Origin: Streptomyces tauricus | Lineage (GTDB): Bacteria; Actinomycetota; Actinomycetes; Streptomycetales; Streptomycetaceae | Assembly: GCF_014650955.1 (NCBI RefSeq) | Contig: NZ_BMVY01000037.1 | Location: 1-64,000 of the forward strand | Direction of reading: 5' to 3' | Length of the DNA: 64,000 nt | Shown here: positions 24,397 to 32,548 of the stretch, one piece after another | How the letters are laid out: each line of letters begins with the position of its first letter | Position numbering within the stretch: position 1 is the first letter of the stretch | The notes under the pieces: model-generated | The model's database searches: none | Told to the model about the DNA's origin: nothing | Seen by the model: only the letters and a program-made list of their open reading frames with translations | Made by a program: the position numbers and the translations under genes

Positions 24397-25557
24397 CTAC
24401 GCCCCCCAACCGGCCTGCTCCCCGCCCACCCGCTCAGCAGCGATCTTCTCCGCCCACCCGGACCGGTGATACGCCGCGATCGGGTCGGGGTCGAGCCCCA
24501 GCTCCTCCCGGACCTCGGCGACCAGCGGCCGCACATCCGTGTTGTACGCGTCCATCAGCACGGCGTTCGACGCGAGCACGTCCCCGCTCCGCTGCGCCGC
24601 GGCCAGCGCGTCCTGGTCGACGAGCAGCGCCTTCGCGGTCGCCTCCTGCACGTTCATCACGGAACGGATGATCGCCGGGATCTTCGCCTCGATGTTGTGG
24701 CACTGGTCGAGCATGAACGCCACGTCCGCCGTGAACCCCCCGCCCCGGATGACCTCGTACATGATCCGGAACAGCTGGAAGGGGTCGGCGGCGCCCACCA
24801 TCAGGTCGTCGTCCGCGTAGAACCGCGAGTTGAAGTCGAACGCGCCGAGCTTCCCCTCCCGCAGCAGCGTGGCGACGATGAACTCGATGTTGGTGCCCGG
24901 CGCGTGGTGCCCGGTGTCGACGACGACCTGCGCCTTGGGGCCGAGCTTCAGGCAGTGGGCGTACGCCGTGCCCCAGTCCGGTACGTCGGTCGCGTAGAAG
25001 GCCGGCTCGAAGAACTTGTACTCAAGGAGCATCCGCTGGTCGTCGCCGAGACGCTCGTACACCTGGGCGAGGGCCTCGGAGAGGCGGTCCTGGCGGTCCC
25101 GGAGGTCGTCCTGGCCGGGATAGTTCGTACCGTCCGCGAACCACAGCTTCAGGTCCTTCGAACCCGTGGCGTCCATGATGTCGACGCATTCCAGCAGATG
25201 GCCCACGGCCTTCCTGCGCACCGCGGCGTCCGGGTGGCAGACGCTGCCCAGCTTGTAGTCGTCGTCCTGGAAGGTGTTGGAGTTGATCGCGCCGAGGGTC
25301 AGCCCGCGCTCCTCGGCGTGCTTCGCGAGCGCCGCGTAGTCCTCGACCCGGTCCCAGGGGATGTGCATCGCCACGGTGGGCGCGGCCCCCGTGAACTCGT
25401 GCACCTTCGCCGCGTCGTCCAGCTTTTCGAAAGGATTGCGGGGAACCCCGGGCTGCGCGAACACCTTGAAGCGGGTTCCCGAGTTCCCGTACGCCCACGA
25501 CGGCGTCTCTACTGCCTGGGTCTTGAGGGCGGCCTTCACCGCGGCGAGCTCGGTCAC
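24397..25557 (-). CDS. rhaI: L-rhamnose isomerase
   Basis: 386 residues of the xylose-isomerase-like TIM-barrel rhamnose isomerases common in actinomycetes (RhaI type, unlike E. coli RhaA). Metal-site stretches are LLEYKFFEPAFYATD, VVVDTGHHAPGTNIEF and GAFDFNSRFYADDD. It converts L-rhamnose to L-rhamnulose, the first cytoplasmic step. I chose the GTG at 25557 because GGAG precedes it by 7 nt; longer in-frame starts lie in or upstream of the promoter. It is first in the leftward rha operon, driven by the promoter at 25652-25680 with a LacI-type operator at the start site. Confidence 0.93.
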   Translation of the reverse strand: MTELAAVKAALKTQAVETPSWAYGNSGTRFKVFAQPGVPRNPFEKLDDAAKVHEFTGAAPTVAMHIPWDRVEDYAALAKHAEERGLTLGAINSNTFQDDDYKLGSVCHPDAAVRRKAVGHLLECVDIMDATGSKDLKLWFADGTNYPGQDDLRDRQDRLSEALAQVYERLGDDQRMLLEYKFFEPAFYATDVPDWGTAYAHCLKLGPKAQVVVDTGHHAPGTNIEFIVATLLREGKLGAFDFNSRFYADDDLMVGAADPFQLFRIMYEVIRGGGFTADVAFMLDQCHNIEAKIPAIIRSVMNVQEATAKALLVDQDALAAAQRSGDVLASNAVLMDAYNTDVRPLVAEVREELGLDPDPIAAYHRSGWAEKIAAERVGGEQAGWGA

Positions 25558-25629
25558 TTCGGGGCTCCTGTGACTTCCGTTGTGGCATCGGGTCCGAATT
25601 GCTTCCGAACCACTTCTGAACAGCGCGGC

Positions 25630-25680
25630 TCTGAAACGATTCAGAAGGCAGAAGTTATGAGCCCCCCGAAGGGCTGTCAA
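25630..25680 (-). promoter_or_regulatory. rhaI promoter and LacI-type operator
   Basis: On the minus strand TTGACA (25675-25680), 17 nt and TAACTT (25652-25657) form a near-consensus promoter with a start near 25645. A 16-bp near-palindrome, TCTGAAACGATTCAGA, occupies 25630-25645, from about +1 to +16. The core TGAAAC-GATTCA matches LacI-family operators. The LacI regulator encoded at 32549 is the likely repressor. Confidence 0.8.
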
Positions 25681-25752
25681 CCCCTCCGGCGCGTACGCCT
25701 TGCCGTGACTCGGTTGTGACCTTTGGCTATCGAAAATTTCGGCCGGTACCCA

Positions 25753-25808
25753 TTGACGTGACCTGGGCTACATGTCTAACGTCCCGGCAACCTAGTTGAA
25801 ACCTTTCA
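25753..25808 (+). promoter_or_regulatory. Rhamnose ABC operon promoter and LacI-type operator
   Basis: TTGACG (25753-25758), 18 nt and TAACGT (25777-25782) form the rightward promoter, with a start near 25789. The palindrome TGAAACCTTTCA (25797-25808) lies at about +9 to +20. It shares the TGAAA/TTTCA half-sites with the rhaI operator, so both operons should respond to the same repressor. Confidence 0.8.
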
Positions 25809-25851
25809 CGACGTCGTGAGGCCGCATCGCCCGCGTCGTTGAGGAGCCCTC

Positions 25852-27369
25852 ATGACCCACCGGTCCGACGCGGATCCGGCCCCCGTGCTGGCACTCAAGG
25901 ACATCTCGAAGTCCTTCGGCGCCGTACGCGCCCTGCGGGACGTGTCCCTGGAACTCTTCCCCGGCGAGGTGCACGCACTCGCCGGAGAGAACGGCGCGGG
26001 CAAGTCGACCCTCATCAAGACGCTCGCCGGCGTGCACCGACCGGACGCCGGTCAGGTGCTCCTGGACGGCGAGCCCACCCTCTTCCACGGTCCCGCCGAC
26101 GCCCGCGACGCGGGTATCGCGGTGATCTACCAGGAGCCGACCCTCTTTCCCGACCTGTCGATCGCCGAGAACATCTTCATGGGGCGCCAGCCCCGGCGCG
26201 CTCTCGGCCGCATCGACCACAAGGCCACGCACGCCGCGACCCTGGCCCTCATGAAGCGCCTCGGGGTCGAGCTCGACCCCGACCGCCCCGCGCGCGGCCT
26301 GTCCATCGCGGACCAGCAGATCGTCGAGATCGCCAAGGCGCTCTCCTTCGACGCCCGCGTCCTGATCATGGACGAGCCGACCGCCGCCCTCACCGGCAGC
26401 GAGGTGGCCCGCCTCTTCGGAGTGGTCCGCACGCTGCGTGAGCAGGGCTCGGCCGTGCTGTTCATCTCGCACCGGCTGGAAGAGATCTTCCAGATCTGCC
26501 AGCAGGTCACCACCCTGCGCGACGGCGCCCTGATCTCCAGTGAACCGCTCGACGGCATGACCGAGGAGGACCTCGTCCGCCGTATGGTCGGCCGCGACCT
26601 CGACGAGCTCTACCCCAAGCAGGACGTCCGGGCGGGCGAGGTCGCGCTGAGCGTCCGCCGTCTGACCCGCGAGGGCGTCTTCACCGACGTCTCCTTCGAC
26701 GTCCGCCGCGGTGAGATCGTCGGCCTCGCCGGACTCGTCGGCGCCGGGCGCACGGAGGTCGCCCGGGCCGTCTTCGGCGTCGACCGCTGGGACGCCGGAG
26801 AGGTCGAGCTCGACGGGAAGAAGCTGACGAACGGCGCGCCCTCCATGGCCATGGCCGCGGGTCTCGCCCTCGTCCCCGAGGACCGCCGCGCCCAGGGCCT
26901 GGTGATGGACATGTCCATCGAGCGCAACATCGGCCTCACCGGACTGCGCAAGACCGTCAGGGCAGGGCTGATGGACCGGGGCGCCGAGCGCAGCCGCTCC
27001 CTCGACTGGGCCGTCAAGCTCCAGGTCAAGTACGCCCGCATCGCCGACACCGTCAACACCCTGTCCGGCGGCAACCAGCAGAAGGTCGTCCTCGCCAAGT
27101 GGCTCGCCACCGGCCCCAAGGTGCTGATCGTCGACGAGCCGACCCGAGGCATCGACGTCGGTACGAAGGCCGAGGTGCACCGCCTCCTCAGCCAGCTGGC
27201 CGCCGACGGGGTCGCCGTCCTGATGATCTCCTCCGACCTGCCCGAGATCCTCGGCATGGCCGACCGGGTCCTCGTCATGCACGAGGGCCGGCTCACCGCC
27301 GAGATCGCACGTACCGACGCCACCGAGGAAACCGTGATGGCCGCAGCCACCGGGAGGGCAGCCGCGTGA
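25852..27369 (+). CDS. Rhamnose ABC importer ATPase (double domain)
   Basis: 505 residues with two ABC domains, as in RbsA/AraG-type sugar importers. The first has Walker A GENGAGKST, the signature LSIADQQIVEIAKAL and Walker B VLIMDEPTAAL. The second has GLVGAGRTE in place of Walker A and LSGGNQQKVVLAKWL with VLIVDEPTRGID. It powers uptake of L-rhamnose with the two permeases and binding protein that follow. It is the first gene of the rightward operon, and its TGA overlaps the GTG of the next gene. Confidence 0.94.
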   Translation: MTHRSDADPAPVLALKDISKSFGAVRALRDVSLELFPGEVHALAGENGAGKSTLIKTLAGVHRPDAGQVLLDGEPTLFHGPADARDAGIAVIYQEPTLFPDLSIAENIFMGRQPRRALGRIDHKATHAATLALMKRLGVELDPDRPARGLSIADQQIVEIAKALSFDARVLIMDEPTAALTGSEVARLFGVVRTLREQGSAVLFISHRLEEIFQICQQVTTLRDGALISSEPLDGMTEEDLVRRMVGRDLDELYPKQDVRAGEVALSVRRLTREGVFTDVSFDVRRGEIVGLAGLVGAGRTEVARAVFGVDRWDAGEVELDGKKLTNGAPSMAMAAGLALVPEDRRAQGLVMDMSIERNIGLTGLRKTVRAGLMDRGAERSRSLDWAVKLQVKYARIADTVNTLSGGNQQKVVLAKWLATGPKVLIVDEPTRGIDVGTKAEVHRLLSQLAADGVAVLMISSDLPEILGMADRVLVMHEGRLTAEIARTDATEETVMAAATGRAAA

Positions 27370-28406
27370 CGGTCACCGCTCCCAACCCCGCCCCCGCCGC
27401 GGAGGTGCCCAAGTCCAGCGGCACCCGGCTGGTGGACCGCGTCTTCAAGATGCGCGAACTCGCCATCCTGCTGGTCTTCCTGGTGATGATCGTCATCACC
27501 CAGATCGGCAACAGCGACTTCCTGTCCGAGCAGGGCATCAAGGACCTCCTGCTGAACGCGACCATCCTCGTGCTGGTCGCCACCGGCCAGTCGCTGGTCG
27601 TCATCACCCGCAACGTCGACCTGTCCGTCGGCTCCACGCTCGGTATCAGCGCCTTCGCCGCCGGCACCTACCTGGAAGGCGGCGGCAACTCCGTCGTCGC
27701 CGTGATCCTGGCGGTCCTCCTCGGCATCGGTTGCGGCCTGGTCAACGGACTGCTCGTCAGCCTCGGCCAGGTACCCGCGCTCGTCGTCACCCTCGGCACG
27801 CTCTACATCATCCGGGGCATCGACTCCATCTGGGTCGGCTCCCGGCAGATCACCGCGGCGGGCCTGCCCGACGGCTTCATCGACTTCGGCTCCGGCGGCA
27901 TCTCCGCCGTGCCGTACCTGGCCCTGATCGCCCTGCTGGTGCTGGTCGCGACCGCGTACTACCTCAAGCACTTCGGCAGCGGCCGCGAGCTGTACGCGCT
28001 CGGCTCCAACCCGGAGGCCGCCCGTCTCGCCGGTATCCCCGTGCGCAAGCGGATCCTCGCCGCGTACACCTTCTGCGGAGCCCTCGCGGGCCTCGCGGGC
28101 GCCCTGTACCTCGCCCGGTTCGGCAACGTCGACTCCGGCACCGGCAACGGCTACGAACTCACCGTCGTCAGCGCGGTCGTGGTCGGCGGTGTCGTCTTCA
28201 CCGGCGGCTCCGGCAGCGTCTACGGAGCGGCCCTCGGCGCGCTGCTCCTCACCTCCATCAACAGCGTGCTGCCCGCCCTCGGCGTCAGCTCCGTCTGGGT
28301 GCTCGCCATCAACGGCATCCTGCTCATCCTCGCCATCGCGGTCGACCGGATCGTCGCCCTGCGCGTGGCGACCGCACTGAAGAAGAGGAACGCCCGCCAT
28401 GGCTGA
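27366..28406 (+). CDS. Rhamnose ABC importer permease 1
   Basis: 346 residues, a BPD_transp_2 permease of the RbsC type with eight to ten helices. Typical segments are VLVATGQSLVVITRNVDLSV, the GSNPEAARLAGIPV coupling loop and VVVGGVVFTGGSGSVYGA. GTG at 27366 overlaps the ATPase stop. The stop in turn lies inside the start of the second permease (8-nt overlap), so the three are translationally coupled. Confidence 0.93.
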   Translation: MTVTAPNPAPAAEVPKSSGTRLVDRVFKMRELAILLVFLVMIVITQIGNSDFLSEQGIKDLLLNATILVLVATGQSLVVITRNVDLSVGSTLGISAFAAGTYLEGGGNSVVAVILAVLLGIGCGLVNGLLVSLGQVPALVVTLGTLYIIRGIDSIWVGSRQITAAGLPDGFIDFGSGGISAVPYLALIALLVLVATAYYLKHFGSGRELYALGSNPEAARLAGIPVRKRILAAYTFCGALAGLAGALYLARFGNVDSGTGNGYELTVVSAVVVGGVVFTGGSGSVYGAALGALLLTSINSVLPALGVSSVWVLAINGILLILAIAVDRIVALRVATALKKRNARHG

Positions 28407-29391
28407 CTCCGCTCTCACGCGCGCCGTCCGCTGGGACACGGTCGTCGGCGCCCTCCTGATCGTCGTCCTGCTGCTGTCCTTCACCACCGTGGACGGCTTC
28501 GGCAACGCGCTCAACCTGTCGTTCCTCATCGGCAACACGCTGCCCATCGCGCTGATCGCCCTGCCGATGACCATGCTCGTGGTGTCCGGCGAGATCGACC
28601 TCTCGGTGGCCTCCACGGCCGGCCTGTCCGGCGCCGTGATGGGCGCCCTGTGGAACCAGGGCATGACCATCGAGACGATCATCCCGATCTGTCTGCTCCT
28701 CGGAGTGGTGTGCGGGCTGATCAACGGGCTGCTGGTGACCCGCCTGGGACTGCCGTCCCTCGCCGTCACCATCGGCACCCTCGCCGCCTACCGGGGCATC
28801 GCGCAGATCGTGCTCGGCTCCGACGCGGTGACCGACTTCCCCTCCCAGTACCTGGACTTCGCGGCCGGCCGCCTCGGGGACACCTTCATCCCGTACGCGT
28901 TCCTGCCCTTCCTGGTGCTGCTCGCGATCGCCGTGGTCGCGCTGCACGCCACCCCGTTCGGGCGATCCCTGTTCGCGGTCGGCGCCAACGAGGAGGCCGC
29001 GCGGTTCGCCGGCATCCGCGTCAAGCGGCAGAAGCTGATCCTGTTCACCGTGACCGGCCTGATGGCCTCGCTGACGGGCATCTTCTGGGCACTGCACTAC
29101 GCGAGCGCCCGCTACGACAACGCCACGGGACTCGAACTCTCCGTCGTGGCGGCCGTCCTGCTCGGCGGGATCGACTTCGACGGCGGCAAGGGGACGCTCG
29201 GCGGCGCGATCGCGGGTGTCTTCCTGCTCGGGGCCCTGCAGAACGTGATGAGCCTTCAGGACGTCTCCGCGCAGTCGCAGATCGTCGTCACCGGCATCCT
29301 GCTGGTGCTGTCCGTGCTCGGGCCGCGGGTCGCCCGGCAGATCTCCGTCGCACGGGCCGGGCGCCGGGCCGCGCAGAGTTCCACTGGTTAA
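28399..29391 (+). CDS. Rhamnose ABC importer permease 2
   Basis: 330 residues, the second RbsC-type permease. It shows MLVVSGEIDLSVASTAGLSG, the coupling loop GANEEAARFAGIRV and LLGGIDFDGGKGTLGGAI. Two different permeases together with a double ATPase is the arrangement of rhizobial and actinobacterial rhamnose importers. ATG at 28399 overlaps the previous gene by 8 nt; a 74-bp gap then precedes the binding-protein gene. Confidence 0.93.
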   Translation: MADSALTRAVRWDTVVGALLIVVLLLSFTTVDGFGNALNLSFLIGNTLPIALIALPMTMLVVSGEIDLSVASTAGLSGAVMGALWNQGMTIETIIPICLLLGVVCGLINGLLVTRLGLPSLAVTIGTLAAYRGIAQIVLGSDAVTDFPSQYLDFAAGRLGDTFIPYAFLPFLVLLAIAVVALHATPFGRSLFAVGANEEAARFAGIRVKRQKLILFTVTGLMASLTGIFWALHYASARYDNATGLELSVVAAVLLGGIDFDGGKGTLGGAIAGVFLLGALQNVMSLQDVSAQSQIVVTGILLVLSVLGPRVARQISVARAGRRAAQSSTG

Positions 29392-29465
29392 GCGGTAACG
29401 CTCCGCTGGTCCGCGCCCCTTCGGGGCACCCCGCCGTACTCAACCCTCCTTGTAAAGGACCCACC

Positions 29466-30551
29466 ATGCGTAAGTCATCCCTCCGTCGAGCCTGTGCGGT
29501 TCTCGCCGCGACCACCTCCCTGGCCCTGGCCCTCACCGCGTGCGGTGGCGGTACCTCCAAGGACGACGTCAAGGACGAGGGCGGCTCCAACGCGGCGGCC
29601 GGCAAGGCCGACCCGAACGCGGCCACCAAGAAGGGCCTGACCGTCGGCTTCCTGCCCAAGCAGGTCAACAACCCGTACTTCACCTCCTCCGACAAGGGCG
29701 GCGAGAAGGCCCTCACCGAGCTGGGCTCGAAGTACAAGGAGGTCGGCACCAACAGCGGTACCGACACCGCCGGACAGGTCTCCTACGTCAACACGCTCAC
29801 CCAGCAGCAGGTCGACGCGATCGCCGTGTCCGCGCAGGACCCGGGCGCGCTGTGCACCTCGCTCAAGCAGGCCATGAAGAACGACATCAAGGTCGTCACC
29901 TACGACTCGGACACCAAGACCGACTGCCGCAACGCCTTCGTGTCGCAGGCCAGCGCCGAGGACCTGGGCCGTACCGAGGTGCAGCTCCTCGCCGAGCAGA
30001 TCGACTACAAGGGCGAGATCGCGATCCTGTCCGCCGCGCAGACCGCGACGAACCAGAACACGTGGATCGACTTCATGAAGGACGAGCTGAAGGACCCGAA
30101 GTACAAGGACATCAAGCTCGTCAAGACCGCCTACGGCAACGACGACGCCCAGCAGTCCTTCCAGCAGACCCAGGGCCTGCTCCAGGAGTACCCGAAGCTG
30201 AAGGGGATCATCTCCCCGACCACGGTCGGCATCAAGGCCGCCGCCCAGTACCTGTCGGGCTCCAAGTACAAGGGCAAGGTCAAGCTGACCGGCCTCGGCA
30301 CCCCGAACGACATGCGCAAGTACGTCAAGAACGGCACCGTCGAGGCGTTCGAGCTGTGGGACCCGGCGAAGCTCGGCGAGCTGGCCGCCCGCACCTCCGT
30401 CGCGCTGGTCTCCGGCCAGATCACCGGCAAGGAGGGCGAGACCTTCAAGGCCGGCGACATGGGCGAGTACACCATCGGCAAGGACGGCGTGATCAACCTC
30501 GGCAAGCCGACCGTGTTCAACGCCGAGAACATCGACCAGTTCGACTTCTGA
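29466..30551 (+). CDS. Rhamnose ABC importer binding lipoprotein
   Basis: 361 residues. A lipoprotein signal (MRKSSLRRACAVLAATTSLA, then LTAC) places the lipidated Cys near residue 26. A periplasmic-binding-protein type 1 domain of the RbsB kind follows (GLTVGFLPKQVNNPYF, VDAIAVSAQDPGALC, LKGIISPTTVGIKAAAQYL). It binds L-rhamnose outside the membrane and hands it to the permeases. ATG at 29466 follows TTGTAAAGGA. Specificity rests on the rhaI, rhaB, rhaEW and rhaM context. Confidence 0.92.
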   Translation: MRKSSLRRACAVLAATTSLALALTACGGGTSKDDVKDEGGSNAAAGKADPNAATKKGLTVGFLPKQVNNPYFTSSDKGGEKALTELGSKYKEVGTNSGTDTAGQVSYVNTLTQQQVDAIAVSAQDPGALCTSLKQAMKNDIKVVTYDSDTKTDCRNAFVSQASAEDLGRTEVQLLAEQIDYKGEIAILSAAQTATNQNTWIDFMKDELKDPKYKDIKLVKTAYGNDDAQQSFQQTQGLLQEYPKLKGIISPTTVGIKAAAQYLSGSKYKGKVKLTGLGTPNDMRKYVKNGTVEAFELWDPAKLGELAARTSVALVSGQITGKEGETFKAGDMGEYTIGKDGVINLGKPTVFNAENIDQFDF

Positions 30552-30641
30552 TCCCGGCGCCGGCAGCGGGGCCGCCCTGCGCGTCGCGGGCGGCCCGGCC
30601 GACGGCACAACACCCCCCCCACGACCCCGGAGTGGTACTTC

Positions 30642-30962
30642 ATGCAGCGTGTCTGTTTCCTGCTCAAGGTCCGCGAGGACCGGCTCGACGAGTACCGCGA
30701 GAGACACACGACCGTGTGGCCCGAGATGCGGGAGGCGCTCTCGGCCACCGGCTGGCACAACTACTCGCTCTTCCTCCGCGAGGACGGCCTGCTGGTCGGC
30801 TACCTGGAGACCGAGGACTTCGCCGCCGCGCAGGCGGGCATGGAGGCCACCGGGGTCAACGCCCGCTGGCAGGCCGAGATGGCGCCGTTCTTCGAAGCAC
30901 TGGACGGCGCCAGACCGGACGAGGCCATGAAACCGCTCACCGAGGTGTTCCACCTCGCCTGA
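30642..30962 (+). CDS. rhaM: L-rhamnose mutarotase
   Basis: 106 residues, the usual length of RhaM/RhaU. The active-site pattern is intact: an early Lys and Tyr/His in CFLLKVREDRLDEYRERH, then VWPEMREAL, GWHNYSLFLRED and the late WQAEMAPFF. It speeds interconversion of alpha and beta L-rhamnose so that the isomerase receives the right anomer. Its presence is the strongest single pointer to rhamnose as the substrate of this operon. Confidence 0.95.
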   Translation: MQRVCFLLKVREDRLDEYRERHTTVWPEMREALSATGWHNYSLFLREDGLLVGYLETEDFAAAQAGMEATGVNARWQAEMAPFFEALDGARPDEAMKPLTEVFHLA

Positions 30963-31047
30963 TGACCCGCCGACCCACTGACCCGAACACCGTGCTCTTC
31001 CCCAGCTCGTTCCCCTCCTCGTCCCCACACGCCAAGGAGCCCCGGAC

Positions 31048-32469
31048 ATGAAGAGACGCACCCTGCTCGCGACCGCCCTGCTCGGCACCGCGGCGGCCCC
31101 CGCCCTCGCCGGGACGGCCAGGGCGGCGGCCCCCGGCCCCTCGGTCACCCGGGCCGGGACCACCACACTCGACAGCCGGGCCATCTTCTTCGTCTCCTAC
31201 GACGGCCTGGTCAACAACAACTCGTTCCAGAAGAACGCCCTGCTCACCCACAAGGGCTACCAGTACGCGGCCTGGTACACCGCCGACCGCAACGCCGTCG
31301 TCGGCCGCCGGGCGCTCGGCGCGAGCACCTGGTCGACCGTGAAGGCCGGACACACCCTGCGCTACGACGACTCCCACAACGTCATCTCCATGGGTGTGTC
31401 CAAGACCGACGGCCGCCTCCACCTCCACATGGACTCGCACAGCGACGGCTTCACCTACGTCAAGTCGGTGGCCGGGCTGATGGACAACCCCGCGGGCCTG
31501 ACCTGGACCGCGAGCCGCTTCGGCGCGCCCCGGTCCACCCTCGACGGGCTCGCGCTCACCTCGCAGTTCACGTACCCGCAGTTCGTGTCCACGCCCGAGG
31601 GGAGACTCCAGCTCAGCTACCGCGCCGGGGTGTCCGGCAACGGCCGCAACGCCCTCGCCGAGTACGACGGCACGTCCTGGACCGCCCTCGGCGAGTGGAG
31701 CGCCTCCACCGGCACGTACACCAGCGAGCACGGCTCCAGCACCGTCCGCAACATGTACCTGCACGGCATCGACTACGACCGCGACGGCCGGCTGCACTCC
31801 TTCTTCACCTGGCGCGAGCAGAACAACGCGGTGATGTGCAACAGCGGGGGACTGACCAACCACGACACGGGTTACGTCTACTCCGACGACCGCGGCCGCA
31901 CCTGGCGCAACGACGCGGGCACGGTCGTCGGCGCCACCGGCACCTCGAACACGGTCGCCGTCACCGACGGCGGTCTGGTGGTCGACGCGCTCAACCCGGA
32001 CCACTCCCTGATGAACCAGGAGAGCCAGGCCACCGACTCCGCGGGCCGGCCGCACGCGATCATCAGCTACGTCCCCGGCCGCTTCGGCCAGTGCACCACG
32101 AACTACGTCGCCGACCGGACGGCCCACGGCCGCGCCTTCCACGTACGCAAGACCGCCACCGGCACCTGGCGCAAGACCGAGATACCCCTCGCCCTGAACT
32201 CCAGCCAGCGCACCCGGCTGGTTCTCGACAAGTACGACAACGCGTACGCGATCCTGCCGTACGGACGCATCGCCGCCGCGTCCGCCGCCTCCGGACACAC
32301 CGACTGGACGACCCTGTTCGACGGCGCCGGGCTCGACGCCTTCGGCGAGGTGCTCGTCGACGAGACGCGGATCGCCCAGGACGGCGTACTGTCCGTCCTT
32401 TACCAGGTCAGGTCCAGCGGTACGACGCCCTCGGCACTGCGTGTCATCGACTTCGGACTGCCCGCGTGA
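31048..32469 (+). CDS. Secreted BNR-type beta-propeller protein, possible rhamnoside-cleaving enzyme
   Basis: 473 residues. A twin-arginine-like signal (MKRRTLLATALLG...TARA) is followed by a beta-propeller with BNR-4 character (DDSHNVISMGVSKTDGRLHL, MYLHGIDYDRDGRLHSFFTW, TGYVYSDDRGRTWRNDAGTV). Propellers of this type include GH145 rhamnosidases and PL42 lyases, which release rhamnose from rhamnosyl-alpha-1,4-glucuronic acid as in gum arabic. My assignment to either is tentative. HLHMDSHSDG supplies candidate catalytic His residues. Its place after rhaM and before the LacI gene suggests it frees rhamnose outside the cell. AAGGAG precedes the ATG. Confidence 0.85.
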   Translation: MKRRTLLATALLGTAAAPALAGTARAAAPGPSVTRAGTTTLDSRAIFFVSYDGLVNNNSFQKNALLTHKGYQYAAWYTADRNAVVGRRALGASTWSTVKAGHTLRYDDSHNVISMGVSKTDGRLHLHMDSHSDGFTYVKSVAGLMDNPAGLTWTASRFGAPRSTLDGLALTSQFTYPQFVSTPEGRLQLSYRAGVSGNGRNALAEYDGTSWTALGEWSASTGTYTSEHGSSTVRNMYLHGIDYDRDGRLHSFFTWREQNNAVMCNSGGLTNHDTGYVYSDDRGRTWRNDAGTVVGATGTSNTVAVTDGGLVVDALNPDHSLMNQESQATDSAGRPHAIISYVPGRFGQCTTNYVADRTAHGRAFHVRKTATGTWRKTEIPLALNSSQRTRLVLDKYDNAYAILPYGRIAAASAASGHTDWTTLFDGAGLDAFGEVLVDETRIAQDGVLSVLYQVRSSGTTPSALRVIDFGLPA

Positions 32470-32548
32470 CGCAGTCCGTTCCGGGTGGGCACGCGGGTAA
32501 TGTGACTGCGTGCCCACCACTCCCCGTTCTCCCGGAGGTAACCGCCTG

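Noticed and set aside
26610..28778. 722-codon leftward frame opposite the rhamnose importer
   Set aside because: Shadow of the ABC ATPase and permease genes, which are coupled by overlaps and carry all family motifs.
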